Assembly: GCF_000369005.1 (NCBI RefSeq)
Contig: NZ_KB849765.1
Coordinates: 709,456-773,455, forward strand
Direction of reading: 5' to 3'
Origin: Acinetobacter beijerinckii CIP 110307
Lineage (GTDB): Bacteria > Pseudomonadota > Gammaproteobacteria > Pseudomonadales > Moraxellaceae
Length of the DNA: 64,000 bases
In this document: positions 25,296 through 34,086 of the stretch, piece after piece
Numbering within the stretch: the stretch's first letter is position 1
How the letters are laid out: every line of letters starts with the position of its first letter
The notes under the pieces: model-generated
The model's input: the letters and a program-made list of their open reading frames with translations, nothing else
Database searches by the model: none
What the model was told of the DNA's origin: nothing
Program-made: the position numbers and the translations under genes

Positions 25296-26417
25296 ATGAA
25301 TAAAACCATCGGTATTTTTGGTGGTGGACAGTTGGGGCGTATGATGGCTCAAGCTGCTTTACCGCTCAATATTCAATGTACCTTTTTCGAGACAGAAACT
25401 GATTGCCCTGCGGCTATTCTGGGTTCTGTGTTTTCAAGTAAAAATGAGCATGCATTGCAAGATTTCATTGCAAGTGCAGATGTATTTAGCCTTGAATTTG
25501 AGAATACGCCTGTTGCTGATGTAGATGTTTTGACTCAAACAAAAACACTACACCCTCCTCGCCTCGCTTTGGCAACTGCACAAAATCGCTTAGCTGAAAA
25601 AAGCTTATTTGATGAATTGAATATTCCTGTTGCGCCGTATCGTGCTGTTGATAGTTTAGACAGCTTAAAACAAGCAGTTGTTGAGCTTGGACTGCCTATT
25701 GTCTTAAAAACTGTAACAGGTGGCTATGATGGCAAAGGTCAGTTCGTGTTACGTACGGAAGATCAAATCGACACGGCTTGGGCTGAGCTCGGTCCTGCGA
25801 AAAGCTTGATTGCAGAAAGTTTTGTCAAATTCAGCCGTGAAGTTTCGATTATCGCGGTACGTGGACAAAACGGTGATGTAAGAACTTGGGCATTGGCAGA
25901 AAACCATCATCATCATGGCATCTTGTCACATTCGATTGTGCCTGCCCCAAATAGCACCGATTTACAGCCTATTGCGCAAGATTACATCACTCGTTTGTTA
26001 AATCATCTCAATTATGTCGGTGTATTGACGCTAGAATTGTTCGTGACTGAGCAAGGTTTATATGCCAATGAAATGGCGTGTCGAGTACATAACTCAGGTC
26101 ATTGGTCAATTGAGGGTGCGATTTGCTCTCAATTTGAAAATCATATTCGTGCTGTTGCTGGATTGCCATTAGGCTCAACTGAAGTGGTTCGTCCAACAGT
26201 AATGATCAATATTATTGGTCAGCATCCGAAATCAGAAGATGTTTTGGCGCTCAATGGTGCACATTTACATCTTTATAATAAGTCTGAGCGTACTGGTCGT
26301 AAGTTAGGACATATTACTTTGATGCCTAACAATTCGGACGATTTAACAGATTTGTGCCGTCAATTGGCTCAAGTTTTACCTGTACCATTAGCCTTAACGG
26401 CTGATATGAATATCTAA
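25296..26417 (+). CDS. purK: N5-carboxyaminoimidazole ribonucleotide synthase
   Basis: PurK makes N5-CAIR from AIR, ATP and bicarbonate, the step before PurE. The 373-residue ATP-grasp protein begins NKTIGIFGGGQLGRMMA, with LKTVTGGYDGKGQFVL (ATP-grasp loop near residue 145), a His-rich ENHHHHGILSHS and the NEMACRVHNSGHWSIE metal-binding strand. ATG 25296 lies behind a GAGG site. A DnaA box begins two bases after its stop codon and a terminator follows at once. Confidence 0.97.
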   Translation: MNKTIGIFGGGQLGRMMAQAALPLNIQCTFFETETDCPAAILGSVFSSKNEHALQDFIASADVFSLEFENTPVADVDVLTQTKTLHPPRLALATAQNRLAEKSLFDELNIPVAPYRAVDSLDSLKQAVVELGLPIVLKTVTGGYDGKGQFVLRTEDQIDTAWAELGPAKSLIAESFVKFSREVSIIAVRGQNGDVRTWALAENHHHHGILSHSIVPAPNSTDLQPIAQDYITRLLNHLNYVGVLTLELFVTEQGLYANEMACRVHNSGHWSIEGAICSQFENHIRAVAGLPLGSTEVVRPTVMINIIGQHPKSEDVLALNGAHLHLYNKSERTGRKLGHITLMPNNSDDLTDLCRQLAQVLPVPLALTADMNI

Positions 26418-27003
26418 GTTATCCACAGTAACTTTAAAAGCGATCTTAGGATCGCTTTTTTATTGCAGATTAATTTTAAATTTAAACTTTTAAATTTAAA
26501 ACAAGACAAACACTAGTTGTGGATAAAATTATTTTAGATTCTGAATTTAAAATAAAGATAGTTATTTGAATTTAAAACTACATAAGTACGGCTTTGTGTT
26601 TTTAAATTCAAAAATACTGCCGAGTTTTTAAATTTAAAATGACTGGGTTTGATGGTGTTTAAATTTAAATAATTTGCTTGTGGGTATCTATTTTCATTAT
26701 TTAAGTTATTGAAGCTGCTATAGATTAATATTGTATTTAACCTTTGGCTTGTTTTTTTGCTGAAATGAATTGAAACGTGGATAAGTTTTGAATTTAAAAT
26801 AACTGGCTGGTTGTAATTTTGAATTTAAATGATCGGTTGTTGATAACTTCCATGCTGAAAAGTTGCGTAAATTATGAATTTAAAGTGGTAATTTGAATTT
26901 AAAACTTGTGAAATGAATTCAAAGTTACGTTTCCAAACTATACATCTGTTAAGAGCATGCTAATGTGGATAGGAAATTTAAATTCAAAATTTTTGGTTTA
27001 ATC
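26418..27003. other. DnaA-box and AT-repeat cluster between purK and mltB
   Basis: This gene-free 586-base stretch has perfect DnaA boxes at 26419-26427 (plus) and 26518-26526 (minus). One-mismatch boxes are at 26776-26784, 26838-26846 and 26964-26972. It also has twelve or so copies of a TTTRAATTTAAA word (26474, 26487, 26543, 26566, 26599, 26625, 26657, 26786, 26817, 26875, 26893, 26973). oriC has the same words in the same company; GAAATTTAAATTCAAAAT at 26973-26990 is exactly repeated at 2721-2738. See findings. Confidence 0.8.
26437..26460 (+). terminator. Terminator after purK
   Basis: AAAGCGATC (26437-26445) pairs with GATCGCTTT (26450-26458) around TTAG, followed by T residues. It starts 20 bases past the purK stop and lies inside the DnaA-box cluster. 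Confidence 0.9.
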
Positions 27004-28299
27004 ATGAAACGTCATTTTTCTTTTTTTCTAGGCACTGCCTTATTTACTTTTTTCAATCAGGCGCATGCTGAGCTTGTGATTAATGGTGCAACGATCTCGA
27101 CACCAACTAATGCAGCTTCAGTAACCAGTAATTATACGCCAAACTCAAACTTTCAAGGTTGTCTTGCTAATTTACGTTCACAAGCAATTGCATCAGGTGT
27201 TTCTGGTTCGAGTTATGATCGCTATACTCAAAATCTAACGCCCGATTATTCTGTAATTGATAAATTAAATTATCAACCTGAATTTTCCACACCAATTTGG
27301 GATTATTTATCTGGATTAGTTGATGAAGAAAGAGTAAACGCTGGAAAGCAAAAGCTCGCTCAACATCGTGATGTATTAAGAAGAGTAGAGCAGGCTTACG
27401 GTGTTCCGGCTGAAACTGTTGTTGCTGTTTGGGGTGTCGAAAGCAATTATGGTGATATTTCGGGTAAATATCCTTTATTACAAGCGTTAGGCACTTTAAG
27501 TTGTGAAGGTCGTCGTCAAAGTTATTTCCGTGGTGAGTTTTTTGCCACCATGCGTATTTTACAACGTGGTGATCTGACACAAGATCAGCTTTATGGGTCT
27601 TGGGCTGGCGCTTTCGGTCATACTCAGTTTATGCCTTCGACTTATGAGCGTTTAGCCGTTGACTTTGATGGTGATGGTCGCCGTGATTTGGTTTCGAGTA
27701 CTACAGATGCCTTAGCTTCGACAGCGAATTTCTTAAAGCGAGCAGGGTGGCAGACAGGTATGCCATGGGGCTTTGAAGTGAAAATCCCAGCGGGAATGTC
27801 GATCTCTGGTGAAAGCCGCCGCAATAAAAAACCACTGAATAGTTGGATTGCACAAGGTGTGACCCGTGCAGATGGTACAGCTTTAATTCAAGGTAATCTT
27901 TCAGGTAGTACATCGGCAGGATTAATTTCTCCAGCGGGTGCCAATGGTCCATTGTTCTTGGTGTTCAAAAACTTTGACGCGATATACAGCTACAACGCTG
28001 CGGAAAGTTATGGTTTGGCAATTGCCCATTTATCCGATCGTTTACGTGGTGGAACACCATTTTTAACTGCTTGGCCGACCGATGATGCAGGTACATCTCG
28101 TGCAGAACGTCGTGAAATTCAACAGTTTTTAGTGCAGCGTGGCTATGATATTGGTGCAGTCGATGGATTAATTGGAGACAAGAGTCGTCAAGCTATTCGT
28201 CAAGAACAAACAAGACTTGGCTTAAACCCAACTGGACGTGCAGGGCAGCAGATATTAAGAGCTTTCCGTCAAGAAATGGCAAAACAAATGATGCAATAA
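27004..28299 (+). CDS. MltB-family lytic murein transglycosylase
   Basis: A secreted lytic transglycosylase that cleaves glycan strands of peptidoglycan in the periplasm. The 431-residue protein has a signal peptide (KRHFSFFLGTALFTFFNQAHA) and the SLT_2/MltB domain with the catalytic glutamate in VVAVWGVESNYGDI. GSWAGAFGHTQFMPSTYERL and VDFDGDGRRDLV follow, and a C-terminal peptidoglycan-binding repeat ends it (IQQFLVQRGYDIGAVDGLIG). The frame runs upstream to a GTG at 26965, but the signal peptide fixes the ATG at 27004. It is downstream of the DnaA-box cluster and has its own terminator. Confidence 0.93.
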   Translation: MKRHFSFFLGTALFTFFNQAHAELVINGATISTPTNAASVTSNYTPNSNFQGCLANLRSQAIASGVSGSSYDRYTQNLTPDYSVIDKLNYQPEFSTPIWDYLSGLVDEERVNAGKQKLAQHRDVLRRVEQAYGVPAETVVAVWGVESNYGDISGKYPLLQALGTLSCEGRRQSYFRGEFFATMRILQRGDLTQDQLYGSWAGAFGHTQFMPSTYERLAVDFDGDGRRDLVSSTTDALASTANFLKRAGWQTGMPWGFEVKIPAGMSISGESRRNKKPLNSWIAQGVTRADGTALIQGNLSGSTSAGLISPAGANGPLFLVFKNFDAIYSYNAAESYGLAIAHLSDRLRGGTPFLTAWPTDDAGTSRAERREIQQFLVQRGYDIGAVDGLIGDKSRQAIRQEQTRLGLNPTGRAGQQILRAFRQEMAKQMMQ

Positions 28300-28319
28300 C
28301 TTATTTATCAATTGTTTAA

Positions 28320-28348
28320 AAAAAGGTCTACTAAAAATAGACCTTTTT
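28320..28348. terminator. Bidirectional terminator after transglycosylase gene
   Basis: AAAAAGGTCTA (28320-28330) pairs with TAGACCTTTTT (28338-28348). It serves the plus-strand gene and probably the convergent gene ending at 28350. Confidence 0.9.
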
Positions 28349-28349
28349 C

Positions 28350-28721
28350 TTATGGTTCGACATCTAATTTCACAGCTTCTAAAATATCAAAAATCACTGC
28401 AGTCACATCTTGACTTAAATCACGATCATTAAAAATTTCATAAGCTGTTATTGTGACGTCGGTATCACTCGGCAATTGTTTTTGTTCTTCTTCTACCAAA
28501 TGTTCAATCGGCAACAATGTTTGTTTCACTTCGATATGTAGAATCTCATCATAAGCCACATTTTCATCTTCAAGTTCAACTTCTTGTTCATTGAAGTAGG
28601 GAATCAGAATTGAGTGGAGATAAGGGCTAATATCCTGAATATTCAGAATTTCAACATCACGAGTTTGTTCAATCGTACTGATGTGGTCATTCACTTCAAT
28701 GAGGATATGATAGTAACTCAT
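28350..28721 (-). CDS. Acidic cytoplasmic protein of unknown function
   Basis: A 123-residue strongly acidic protein (MSYYHILIEVNDHISTIEQT...), without signal peptide or membrane segment. I do not recognise the family. The ATG at 28721 lies six bases after a GGAG site; a further ATG at 28733 overlaps that site and is less likely. Secondary structure looks like a compact alpha/beta protein (ITAYEIFNDRDLSQDVTAVIFD). It is isolated between a convergent transglycosylase gene and the metalloprotease cluster. Confidence 0.7.
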   Translation of the reverse strand: MSYYHILIEVNDHISTIEQTRDVEILNIQDISPYLHSILIPYFNEQEVELEDENVAYDEILHIEVKQTLLPIEHLVEEEQKQLPSDTDVTITAYEIFNDRDLSQDVTAVIFDILEAVKLDVEP

Positions 28722-28854
28722 GTTGATCTCCATTAAGACTAAGATGATGTTTTATCAACACAATAGCATGAATAAATCCAAATAATCGACTCATAGTTAA
28801 TATCTTGTGTGAAAACATAAAATTAGTAAAATAAGGATCAAGATTTAAATCATT

Positions 28855-29760
28855 CTATTGCGAAAAACCCAATAGTTTTAAATCGGTATCTGTTAATTTA
28901 AAGTCTTTTGCATCCTGCTCTTTAATACGGGGATACATCAGTGATTTTGGGTCTTGTGTATGTTTTAACCCTAAAGCATGACCAAATTCATGAGCTAAAG
29001 TCAGTCGCAAATCATCGATTGATGAAAATTCATAGATAAAAATTTGGTTATCTTTAAATTGACCTTTGTGCAAAACTACCGGTTTAAAGGTTTGATTAAA
29101 TTGAGCTACAGCATCCGCTATCTCTTGATGACGTTGATCAAAAGCTTTCATTTTCTGATCAAGCTGCTGTTTTTTTTGACTATATTCTTCAATCTGTTTT
29201 TGTATATTAACTGACTGATGTTCTAGACGCTGTCTGAGTTTCTCTATCTTTGCTAATCCAACAGTATTTTTTTTGCTTGAATTTAGTTTAGATAATTGCT
29301 GTTCATAATTTTCATGATCAATTTGATATTGAATTTTCTGCAATTCCAATTGGGTGGCAGTTTGAGTCAGATCTGCTTTGAATTCTTGAATTTGTTCATT
29401 TTGATTTAACCAAACTTTCTTATTTTGCTCCAGTTGGCTCAGATTTTCCGAACGTTTCATACTACGAACTTGGCGTTGATCAAAAACAATATTGATCACA
29501 AATTTTGCATTTGGATCATAAGAAAAATATTTTTGTCCCGTATCTTTTTCCCAAATAGCGGCTGCTTGTTTACTCAAATCAATCACATCTTGTTTGCTGA
29601 GATTTAATCGAGGATCTACGTTGGCAATCCGATAATGTAGGGGATTTACGGTGCTATAGCGTATTTGACTCTCAAAAGTATTTGACGAAACTTGAGCGAA
29701 AGTATACGTCGTTGCCAGCATGGAAAAACACGCAGCAAAAAGCATAAAAAAAGAACGCAT
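28855..29760 (-). CDS. Matrixin-like metalloprotease with coiled coil, copy 1
   Basis: A 301-residue secreted metzincin. It has a signal peptide (MLFAACFSMLATTYTFA), a first half-domain LHYRIANVDPRLNLSKQD.. to INIVFDQRQ (about 45-105), a long Gln/Lys-rich coiled coil (about 105-225) and the zinc site HEFGHALGLKH at 257-267 with Met-turn SLMYP. The catalytic Glu and three His ligands are intact. The start ATG at 29760 lacks a clear ribosome site. Two paralogues lie just upstream on the same strand. Substrate unknown; periplasmic or secreted location inferred. Confidence 0.85.
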   Translation of the reverse strand: MRSFFMLFAACFSMLATTYTFAQVSSNTFESQIRYSTVNPLHYRIANVDPRLNLSKQDVIDLSKQAAAIWEKDTGQKYFSYDPNAKFVINIVFDQRQVRSMKRSENLSQLEQNKKVWLNQNEQIQEFKADLTQTATQLELQKIQYQIDHENYEQQLSKLNSSKKNTVGLAKIEKLRQRLEHQSVNIQKQIEEYSQKKQQLDQKMKAFDQRHQEIADAVAQFNQTFKPVVLHKGQFKDNQIFIYEFSSIDDLRLTLAHEFGHALGLKHTQDPKSLMYPRIKEQDAKDFKLTDTDLKLLGFSQ

Positions 29761-30119
29761 TGTTGGGAGATGAAACTTGAAAAAGGCTGTATTTTAATCA
29801 GTTGTTTTTAGTAGTCAAGCTGATGAATATAGTGTAAAAACATCAATTTTAAGAATATTTCTGAAAATATAGAATAAAAAAGCAATAAGAAATGATTAAA
29901 ATTAATTTAATAAAAAATAAATATATGTGTGTATATTAATCAAAATAAAAGTGATAACAAATATTTAGTTTTAATAAAATAAATAATTAAGAAATTAAAA
30001 TAATGTGAAATAAAAAATAATTTTTCATGCATAAATCACGTAATTTTATTGTTATAAATAACAAAAAATATACTTTTTGGTAAATTCTGTAAATATAGTC
30101 GGATCTTTCATGCTCACCG
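29761..30119. other. Very AT-rich intergenic stretch between protease genes
   Basis: This 359-base gap is almost pure A/T in its central part (about 29860-30070), much more so than the genes around it. No ORF, DnaA box, strong hairpin or tandem repeat is visible. It must hold the copy 1 promoter; such composition may attract H-NS-like silencers. Confidence 0.5.
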
Positions 30120-31031
30120 TTATTTGATGGATTGAACCAATTCTCGATCAGCGACCGCCAACTCAAATTGATTTAAATTTTGTTTTTGGATTACTGGATA
30201 CATGATCGATGTCGGGTCATCTGTATGCTCTAAACCTAAAGCATGACCAAATTCATGAGCTAATGTTAAACGTAAATCATCTTTTGATGAAAATTCATAA
30301 ATATCAATTTGTTTAGAGTTGAAATTACCCTTGTGAAATAAGCGGGGTTGAAAGACTTGATTAAATTGGCTCGCGTTAAGTACTAATTTTTGATTGTTTT
30401 GATTTAATTTATTAATTTCTTGATTCAATTGCTGAGTTTTTTGATTATGTAGTTGAACCTCTTGTTGTAGAGCAATCGATTGTTGTTGTAAGTTTTTTTG
30501 GCGCTGTGATAATTGCTCAGCAGCACTTTTGGATGAAGACTTCAATTGATTGAAGAGTTGGGCTTCAGCATTATATTTTTGAAATTCAGCTGCAAGACGT
30601 GTCTGTTTAGTTGCGATTAATGCTGTTGATTTTTGAATTTCATCTCTAAATTGTTGCAACTGCTGATTTTGCTTTTCCCAATGGGATTGATCTAGTTTCA
30701 GCTGATTTAATTCTTGTAGACGTTCAAGGCTTCTTTGTTGGCGATCATCAAAAACAAGATTAATTGTGAACTCAGCTTGAGGGTCATATATAAAGTTCTT
30801 TTTACCCGTTTCTCGTTCCCAAATTTCAGCAGCTTGTTGTGTTAATTCTATAATTTGCTGTTTCGTGAGTTTAAAGCGTGGATCGATATCAGCAATTCGA
30901 TAATGCAAAGGCATTTTTATGGATTCATGCTGATGAGTGCTCGCATTGTGTAAATTATTTTGTGCGAAACTTGGGGTAGGCAGGCAAGTACATAAATATG
31001 CCATCATGATGGCTAAAGATTGATAGCGCAT
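30120..31031 (-). CDS. Matrixin-like metalloprotease with coiled coil, copy 2
   Basis: A 303-residue paralogue of the genes on either side. The signal peptide is MMAYLCTCLPTPSFA, then the half-domain LHYRIADIDPRFKLTKQQ to FDDRQQRS, a Gln-rich coiled coil (about residues 110-230), and HEFGHALGLEH at 259-269 with Met-turn SIMYP. A GGGGAG site eight bases before the ATG at 31031 supports the start. The coiled coil differs most between copies while both flanks of the catalytic fold are conserved. All catalytic residues are present, so this copy should be active. Confidence 0.87.
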   Translation of the reverse strand: MRYQSLAIMMAYLCTCLPTPSFAQNNLHNASTHQHESIKMPLHYRIADIDPRFKLTKQQIIELTQQAAEIWERETGKKNFIYDPQAEFTINLVFDDRQQRSLERLQELNQLKLDQSHWEKQNQQLQQFRDEIQKSTALIATKQTRLAAEFQKYNAEAQLFNQLKSSSKSAAEQLSQRQKNLQQQSIALQQEVQLHNQKTQQLNQEINKLNQNNQKLVLNASQFNQVFQPRLFHKGNFNSKQIDIYEFSSKDDLRLTLAHEFGHALGLEHTDDPTSIMYPVIQKQNLNQFELAVADRELVQSIK

Positions 31032-31412
31032 GATCTAGACTCCCCAAGTAAAGACTTATTTTTCATCATTATTTTGAGGGCGTCAAAATGCTATCTAGTT
31101 AATAAATAAAAGTAAAAATTGTGACTTTTTCCCAATAATTAAAAAATTGAATCGAACAATTAGCATTCTTTAAAATAAAAAAATATGGTAATTTTTTGAT
31201 CTAAAGTGCAAAAATATCAAGGTATTAAATCCATATCATGCGTAAATTGCTGAAATGATAGGTTGAAAACTCCAAAATGTTAACTTTTGTAAAGTTTTTA
31301 AAAAATTGAAAAGTTTTTTACTTTTTAGTTAAAAATCGCCCAATTGTGACGTTTATCGGCCATCTAAATTTAGTCGTTTTTTGAGTGATAATGAGATAAG
31401 CATTTGCTTTAA
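31032..31412. other. AT-rich intergenic stretch between protease copies 2 and 3
   Basis: A 381-base AT-rich gap that contains no convincing ORF. It must carry the copy 2 promoter. No repeat, box or strong hairpin stands out. Confidence 0.5.
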
Positions 31413-32312
31413 TTATCTTGCTGATAAAAGCGAGCGGTCCGCTTGGGTTAAACGGAAATGTGCAGTATCCTGATCTTTCATTATTGGATGCATCAGTGCT
31501 TGTGGATCATCACTGTGTTCTAGACCCAAAGCATGACCTAGCTCATGCGCAATCGTTAAGCGTAAATCATCTGTTGATTCAAACTCATATATTAATATTT
31601 GTTTGCCATTAAATAAGCCCTTATGAAATAAATGTGGTTTAAAACGTTGCTTGTATTGCTGCACTGATGCATCTAATTGTTGGTTAAGTGTGTTAAGTTC
31701 ATCTACTTTTTGATTTAATTGATTAATTCTTTGATTATATTGATTTATTTCTTGCCTCACTAATTCAATATTCGTTTGTAGTTGTTGTTGTCTTTGTTGA
31801 AAATATGCAGATGAAGCTTGATTTTGTTGAGCGGAGAGTCGCTCTTGATTGTATTGCTGAATTTGTTGATTAAGTTGCTGTTGTTTTAAATCTAGAAATT
31901 GCTTACTACGAATAACTTCTTTTTCAATTTGATCTAATTGCTGTTTTTTATCTTTCCAGACCTGTTGATTGGCCTCGAGTTGAGTTATATGTTCTCGACG
32001 TTGTTCACTTTCTTGTTGCCGTTCATCATAAATCAGACGAATTGCAAGCTGGGCATTCGGATCATAAACAAAATAATCTTGACCTGTACCATCTTTCCAA
32101 ATTTGTGTCGCTTGTTGGCTAATCTCTTGTACTTGTTCAATACTAAGTTTAAAACGAGAATCAACATCAGCGACTCGATAACGTAAACGGTGATCGAATG
32201 GATGTATGATTCGATCGAGCAAAGCATTAAATTTAAGTTGAGGATGTTGTCTAGTTTGATAACCAGACCATAAGATGAAAACGACGATGGCAATAATAAT
32301 GATTCGATTCAT
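31413..32312 (-). CDS. Matrixin-like metalloprotease with coiled coil, copy 3
   Basis: A 299-residue third paralogue. Unlike copies 1 and 2 it starts with an uncleaved-looking membrane anchor (IIIIAIVVFILWSG), so it is probably tethered to the inner membrane facing the periplasm. Next are LRYRVADVDSRFKLSIEQ, a Gln-rich coiled coil (about residues 105-225), and the zinc site HELGHALGLEH at 256-266 with Met-turn ALMHP. Its start overlaps the stop of the small membrane protein gene by four bases, so those two are translationally coupled. Confidence 0.87.
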   Translation of the reverse strand: MNRIIIIAIVVFILWSGYQTRQHPQLKFNALLDRIIHPFDHRLRYRVADVDSRFKLSIEQVQEISQQATQIWKDGTGQDYFVYDPNAQLAIRLIYDERQQESEQRREHITQLEANQQVWKDKKQQLDQIEKEVIRSKQFLDLKQQQLNQQIQQYNQERLSAQQNQASSAYFQQRQQQLQTNIELVRQEINQYNQRINQLNQKVDELNTLNQQLDASVQQYKQRFKPHLFHKGLFNGKQILIYEFESTDDLRLTIAHELGHALGLEHSDDPQALMHPIMKDQDTAHFRLTQADRSLLSAR

Positions 32313-32725
32313 TTAATGCTTTTTTGGAATAAGGGCTGATATAAGCTAGGTACAACTAAAATTCCCCAAAGCAGAGTAGAGAGAATACTTCCTAACTCAT
32401 AAAAAATTGCTCCGATGCCTTGCATGAAAGACCATGAGAAGCTAGGTAGAAGGTAAATTAAGAGAATAGGAAAATAACCATATATGTATATTTTTCTTGC
32501 CCATTCTTTCAACATGAGCAATCCTATTTCTACAATGATAAAAACAATAGATGCACTTCCCAAAATGACCCATTCCCATAACTGAGGTTCTTGATATAGT
32601 ATTTCTTCAATGACAAGCGATGTTTCATTATAGGATTCAAAAAATCCATATATAAATGCAGTAATCCAAAAAAATACAATCATCAATCTAAATTTTGTTT
32701 TTGTGATAATCGGGTCAGTTTTCAT
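32309..32725 (-). CDS. Small four-helix membrane protein, coupled to protease copy 3
   Basis: A 138-residue protein with four hydrophobic segments (RLMIVFFWITAFIYGFF, WVILGSASIVFIIVEIGLLML, IYIYGYFPILLIYLLPSF, LSTLLWGILVVPSLY). No family is recognised. Its last bases overlap the start of metalloprotease copy 3, so the pair forms an operon. A membrane partner for the anchored protease, as chaperone, substrate or regulator, is a reasonable but unproven guess. Confidence 0.75.
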   Translation of the reverse strand: MKTDPIITKTKFRLMIVFFWITAFIYGFFESYNETSLVIEEILYQEPQLWEWVILGSASIVFIIVEIGLLMLKEWARKIYIYGYFPILLIYLLPSFSWSFMQGIGAIFYELGSILSTLLWGILVVPSLYQPLFQKSIK

Positions 32726-32918
32726 TTTTTATAGCGTAATGTTTTAATGTTCTGGATTATACATACAATATTTTAGCTGTATCAAATTGATATCTTTGAA
32801 TTGGCTCAGTTGAATCTATTTTAATGCGAGGGATTACTTGTCAACAATGCCTACAGCTGCCATATTTAAGGTACTGAAATAAAACAATTACCGATAAATA
32901 AAATGCAAAGGACGTTGC

Positions 32919-33803
32919 ATGCTGAAATATTTACTTAAAGCACCTGATTCAACATGGGTTGCCTCTTCGCCAGCTAAGGCAAAAGCTGAAAATTTAAAAA
33001 TCAAATATTTGGGGACAGCAGGATTTATTGTTTCTGATCAGCATCGTACGATCGTACTTGATCCATTTATTAGTCGTCCAACCTTAATACAAACATTTAC
33101 CCAGCCTTTATTAAGTGATCCAGAATTAGTTAGACAAAATATACCAAGCGCAGATGATGTATTGATTGGGCATGCTCATTATGATCATATTTTAGATGCA
33201 CCAGAGGTATGTAAACAAACAGGTGCACGTTTAATTGGTTCCCAAGCAACTTTAATGTATGGACGATCAGCAGGTTTGTCTGAGTCGCAAATGCTTGAAA
33301 CGAAGGGGCGGGAAGTCATTGATTGTGGTGAATGGCAGGTTGTTGGTTTGCCATCGATCCATGGCAAAGCATTGTTTGGTCGTGTGCCCTTAGCAGGTGA
33401 TATGACCACACCACCACCATATCCACCAAAGTTTCATCATTTACGGCATGGGCAGGTATTCAATTGGTGGATTGATACAGGCAAACTTAAAGTCGTTCAT
33501 ATTGATTCTGCTGACTTTATTGAACAGGAGTTGCAGGGTAAGCAGGCAGATATTGTTTGTCTTTGTGCCATAGGCCGTAAATATCGCCCAAACTATGTCA
33601 AAGATGTGGTGCGTTTGCTGAAACCCAAATACATTATCCCATGCCATTGGGATAGTATGGTCACGCCGATTGATGCACCACCACAGTTATTACCAGGGGT
33701 GAATATTCCTGAGTTTCTTGATGAAATAAAAGCCTGTGGCGTTATACCTTTATTTATGCCGATTTTAGGAGAACTGTATTTCGATCAATCTAAATCTACC
33801 TAA
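32919..33803 (+). CDS. UlaG-like MBL-fold metal-dependent hydrolase
   Basis: A 294-residue metallo-beta-lactamase fold protein with the intact metal motif HAHYDH near residue 87, an upstream KIKYLGTAGFIVSDQHRTIVLDPF and the later histidines in GLPSIHGKAL and IIPCHWDS. This pattern resembles UlaG-like hydrolases rather than beta-lactamases. No signal peptide is evident, so it is probably cytoplasmic. The ATG at 32919 follows AAAGGA. It stands alone and is convergent with dnaK across copy B of the three-hairpin element. Substrate unknown. Confidence 0.85.
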   Translation: MLKYLLKAPDSTWVASSPAKAKAENLKIKYLGTAGFIVSDQHRTIVLDPFISRPTLIQTFTQPLLSDPELVRQNIPSADDVLIGHAHYDHILDAPEVCKQTGARLIGSQATLMYGRSAGLSESQMLETKGREVIDCGEWQVVGLPSIHGKALFGRVPLAGDMTTPPPYPPKFHHLRHGQVFNWWIDTGKLKVVHIDSADFIEQELQGKQADIVCLCAIGRKYRPNYVKDVVRLLKPKYIIPCHWDSMVTPIDAPPQLLPGVNIPEFLDEIKACGVIPLFMPILGELYFDQSKST

Positions 33804-33846
33804 TAATTACTTTCTATAAATAAGATTTAATTCATTTATGAAAGTC

Positions 33847-33989
33847 ACAGCCTCAAATTTTGTGTAAAGTTTAAATGTTTTGCACAGGCAAGATCCTACT
33901 TTGTTTTTGGACAAAGTAGACAAAACCATTTGTTGAGCTGACAGTATATCCATGTTACCGCAGCCCAATAGGGCGGCTTCCATGCCGCC
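33847..33989 (+). repeat. Three-hairpin 143-bp intergenic element, copy B
   Basis: Hairpin 1 is CTACTTTGT/ACAAAGTAG (33896-33919), hairpin 2 GTTGAGCTG/CAGCCCAAT (33932-33969), hairpin 3 GGCGGC/GCCGCC (33972-33989). Hairpin order, spacing and total length equal copy A at 21979-22121, but three base pairs of stem 1 differ by compensatory changes. It lies between convergent genes. Confidence 0.75.
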
Positions 33990-34046
33990 TCTACTGTAGC
34001 TAAAACTAATTTGAATTTAAGTATGGATATAAAAATTTAATGCAAA

Positions 34047-34075
34047 AAAAACCGCGCTTTCGCGCGGTCTTTTTT
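34047..34075. terminator. Bidirectional terminator after dnaK
   Basis: ACCGCGC (34051-34057) and GCGCGGT (34062-34068) pair around TTTC. A runs precede and T runs follow, so it ends dnaK on the minus strand and can act on the plus strand. Confidence 0.9.
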
Positions 34076-34086
34076 AAAGAGACAAA

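Noticed and set aside
26965..27003. GTG start for the transglycosylase at 26965
   Set aside because: It would add 13 charged residues before the signal peptide and would translate the DnaA-box/AT-word sequence.
32919..33803. Beta-lactamase
   Set aside because: It has the MBL fold motif but no signal peptide and an UlaG-like layout.
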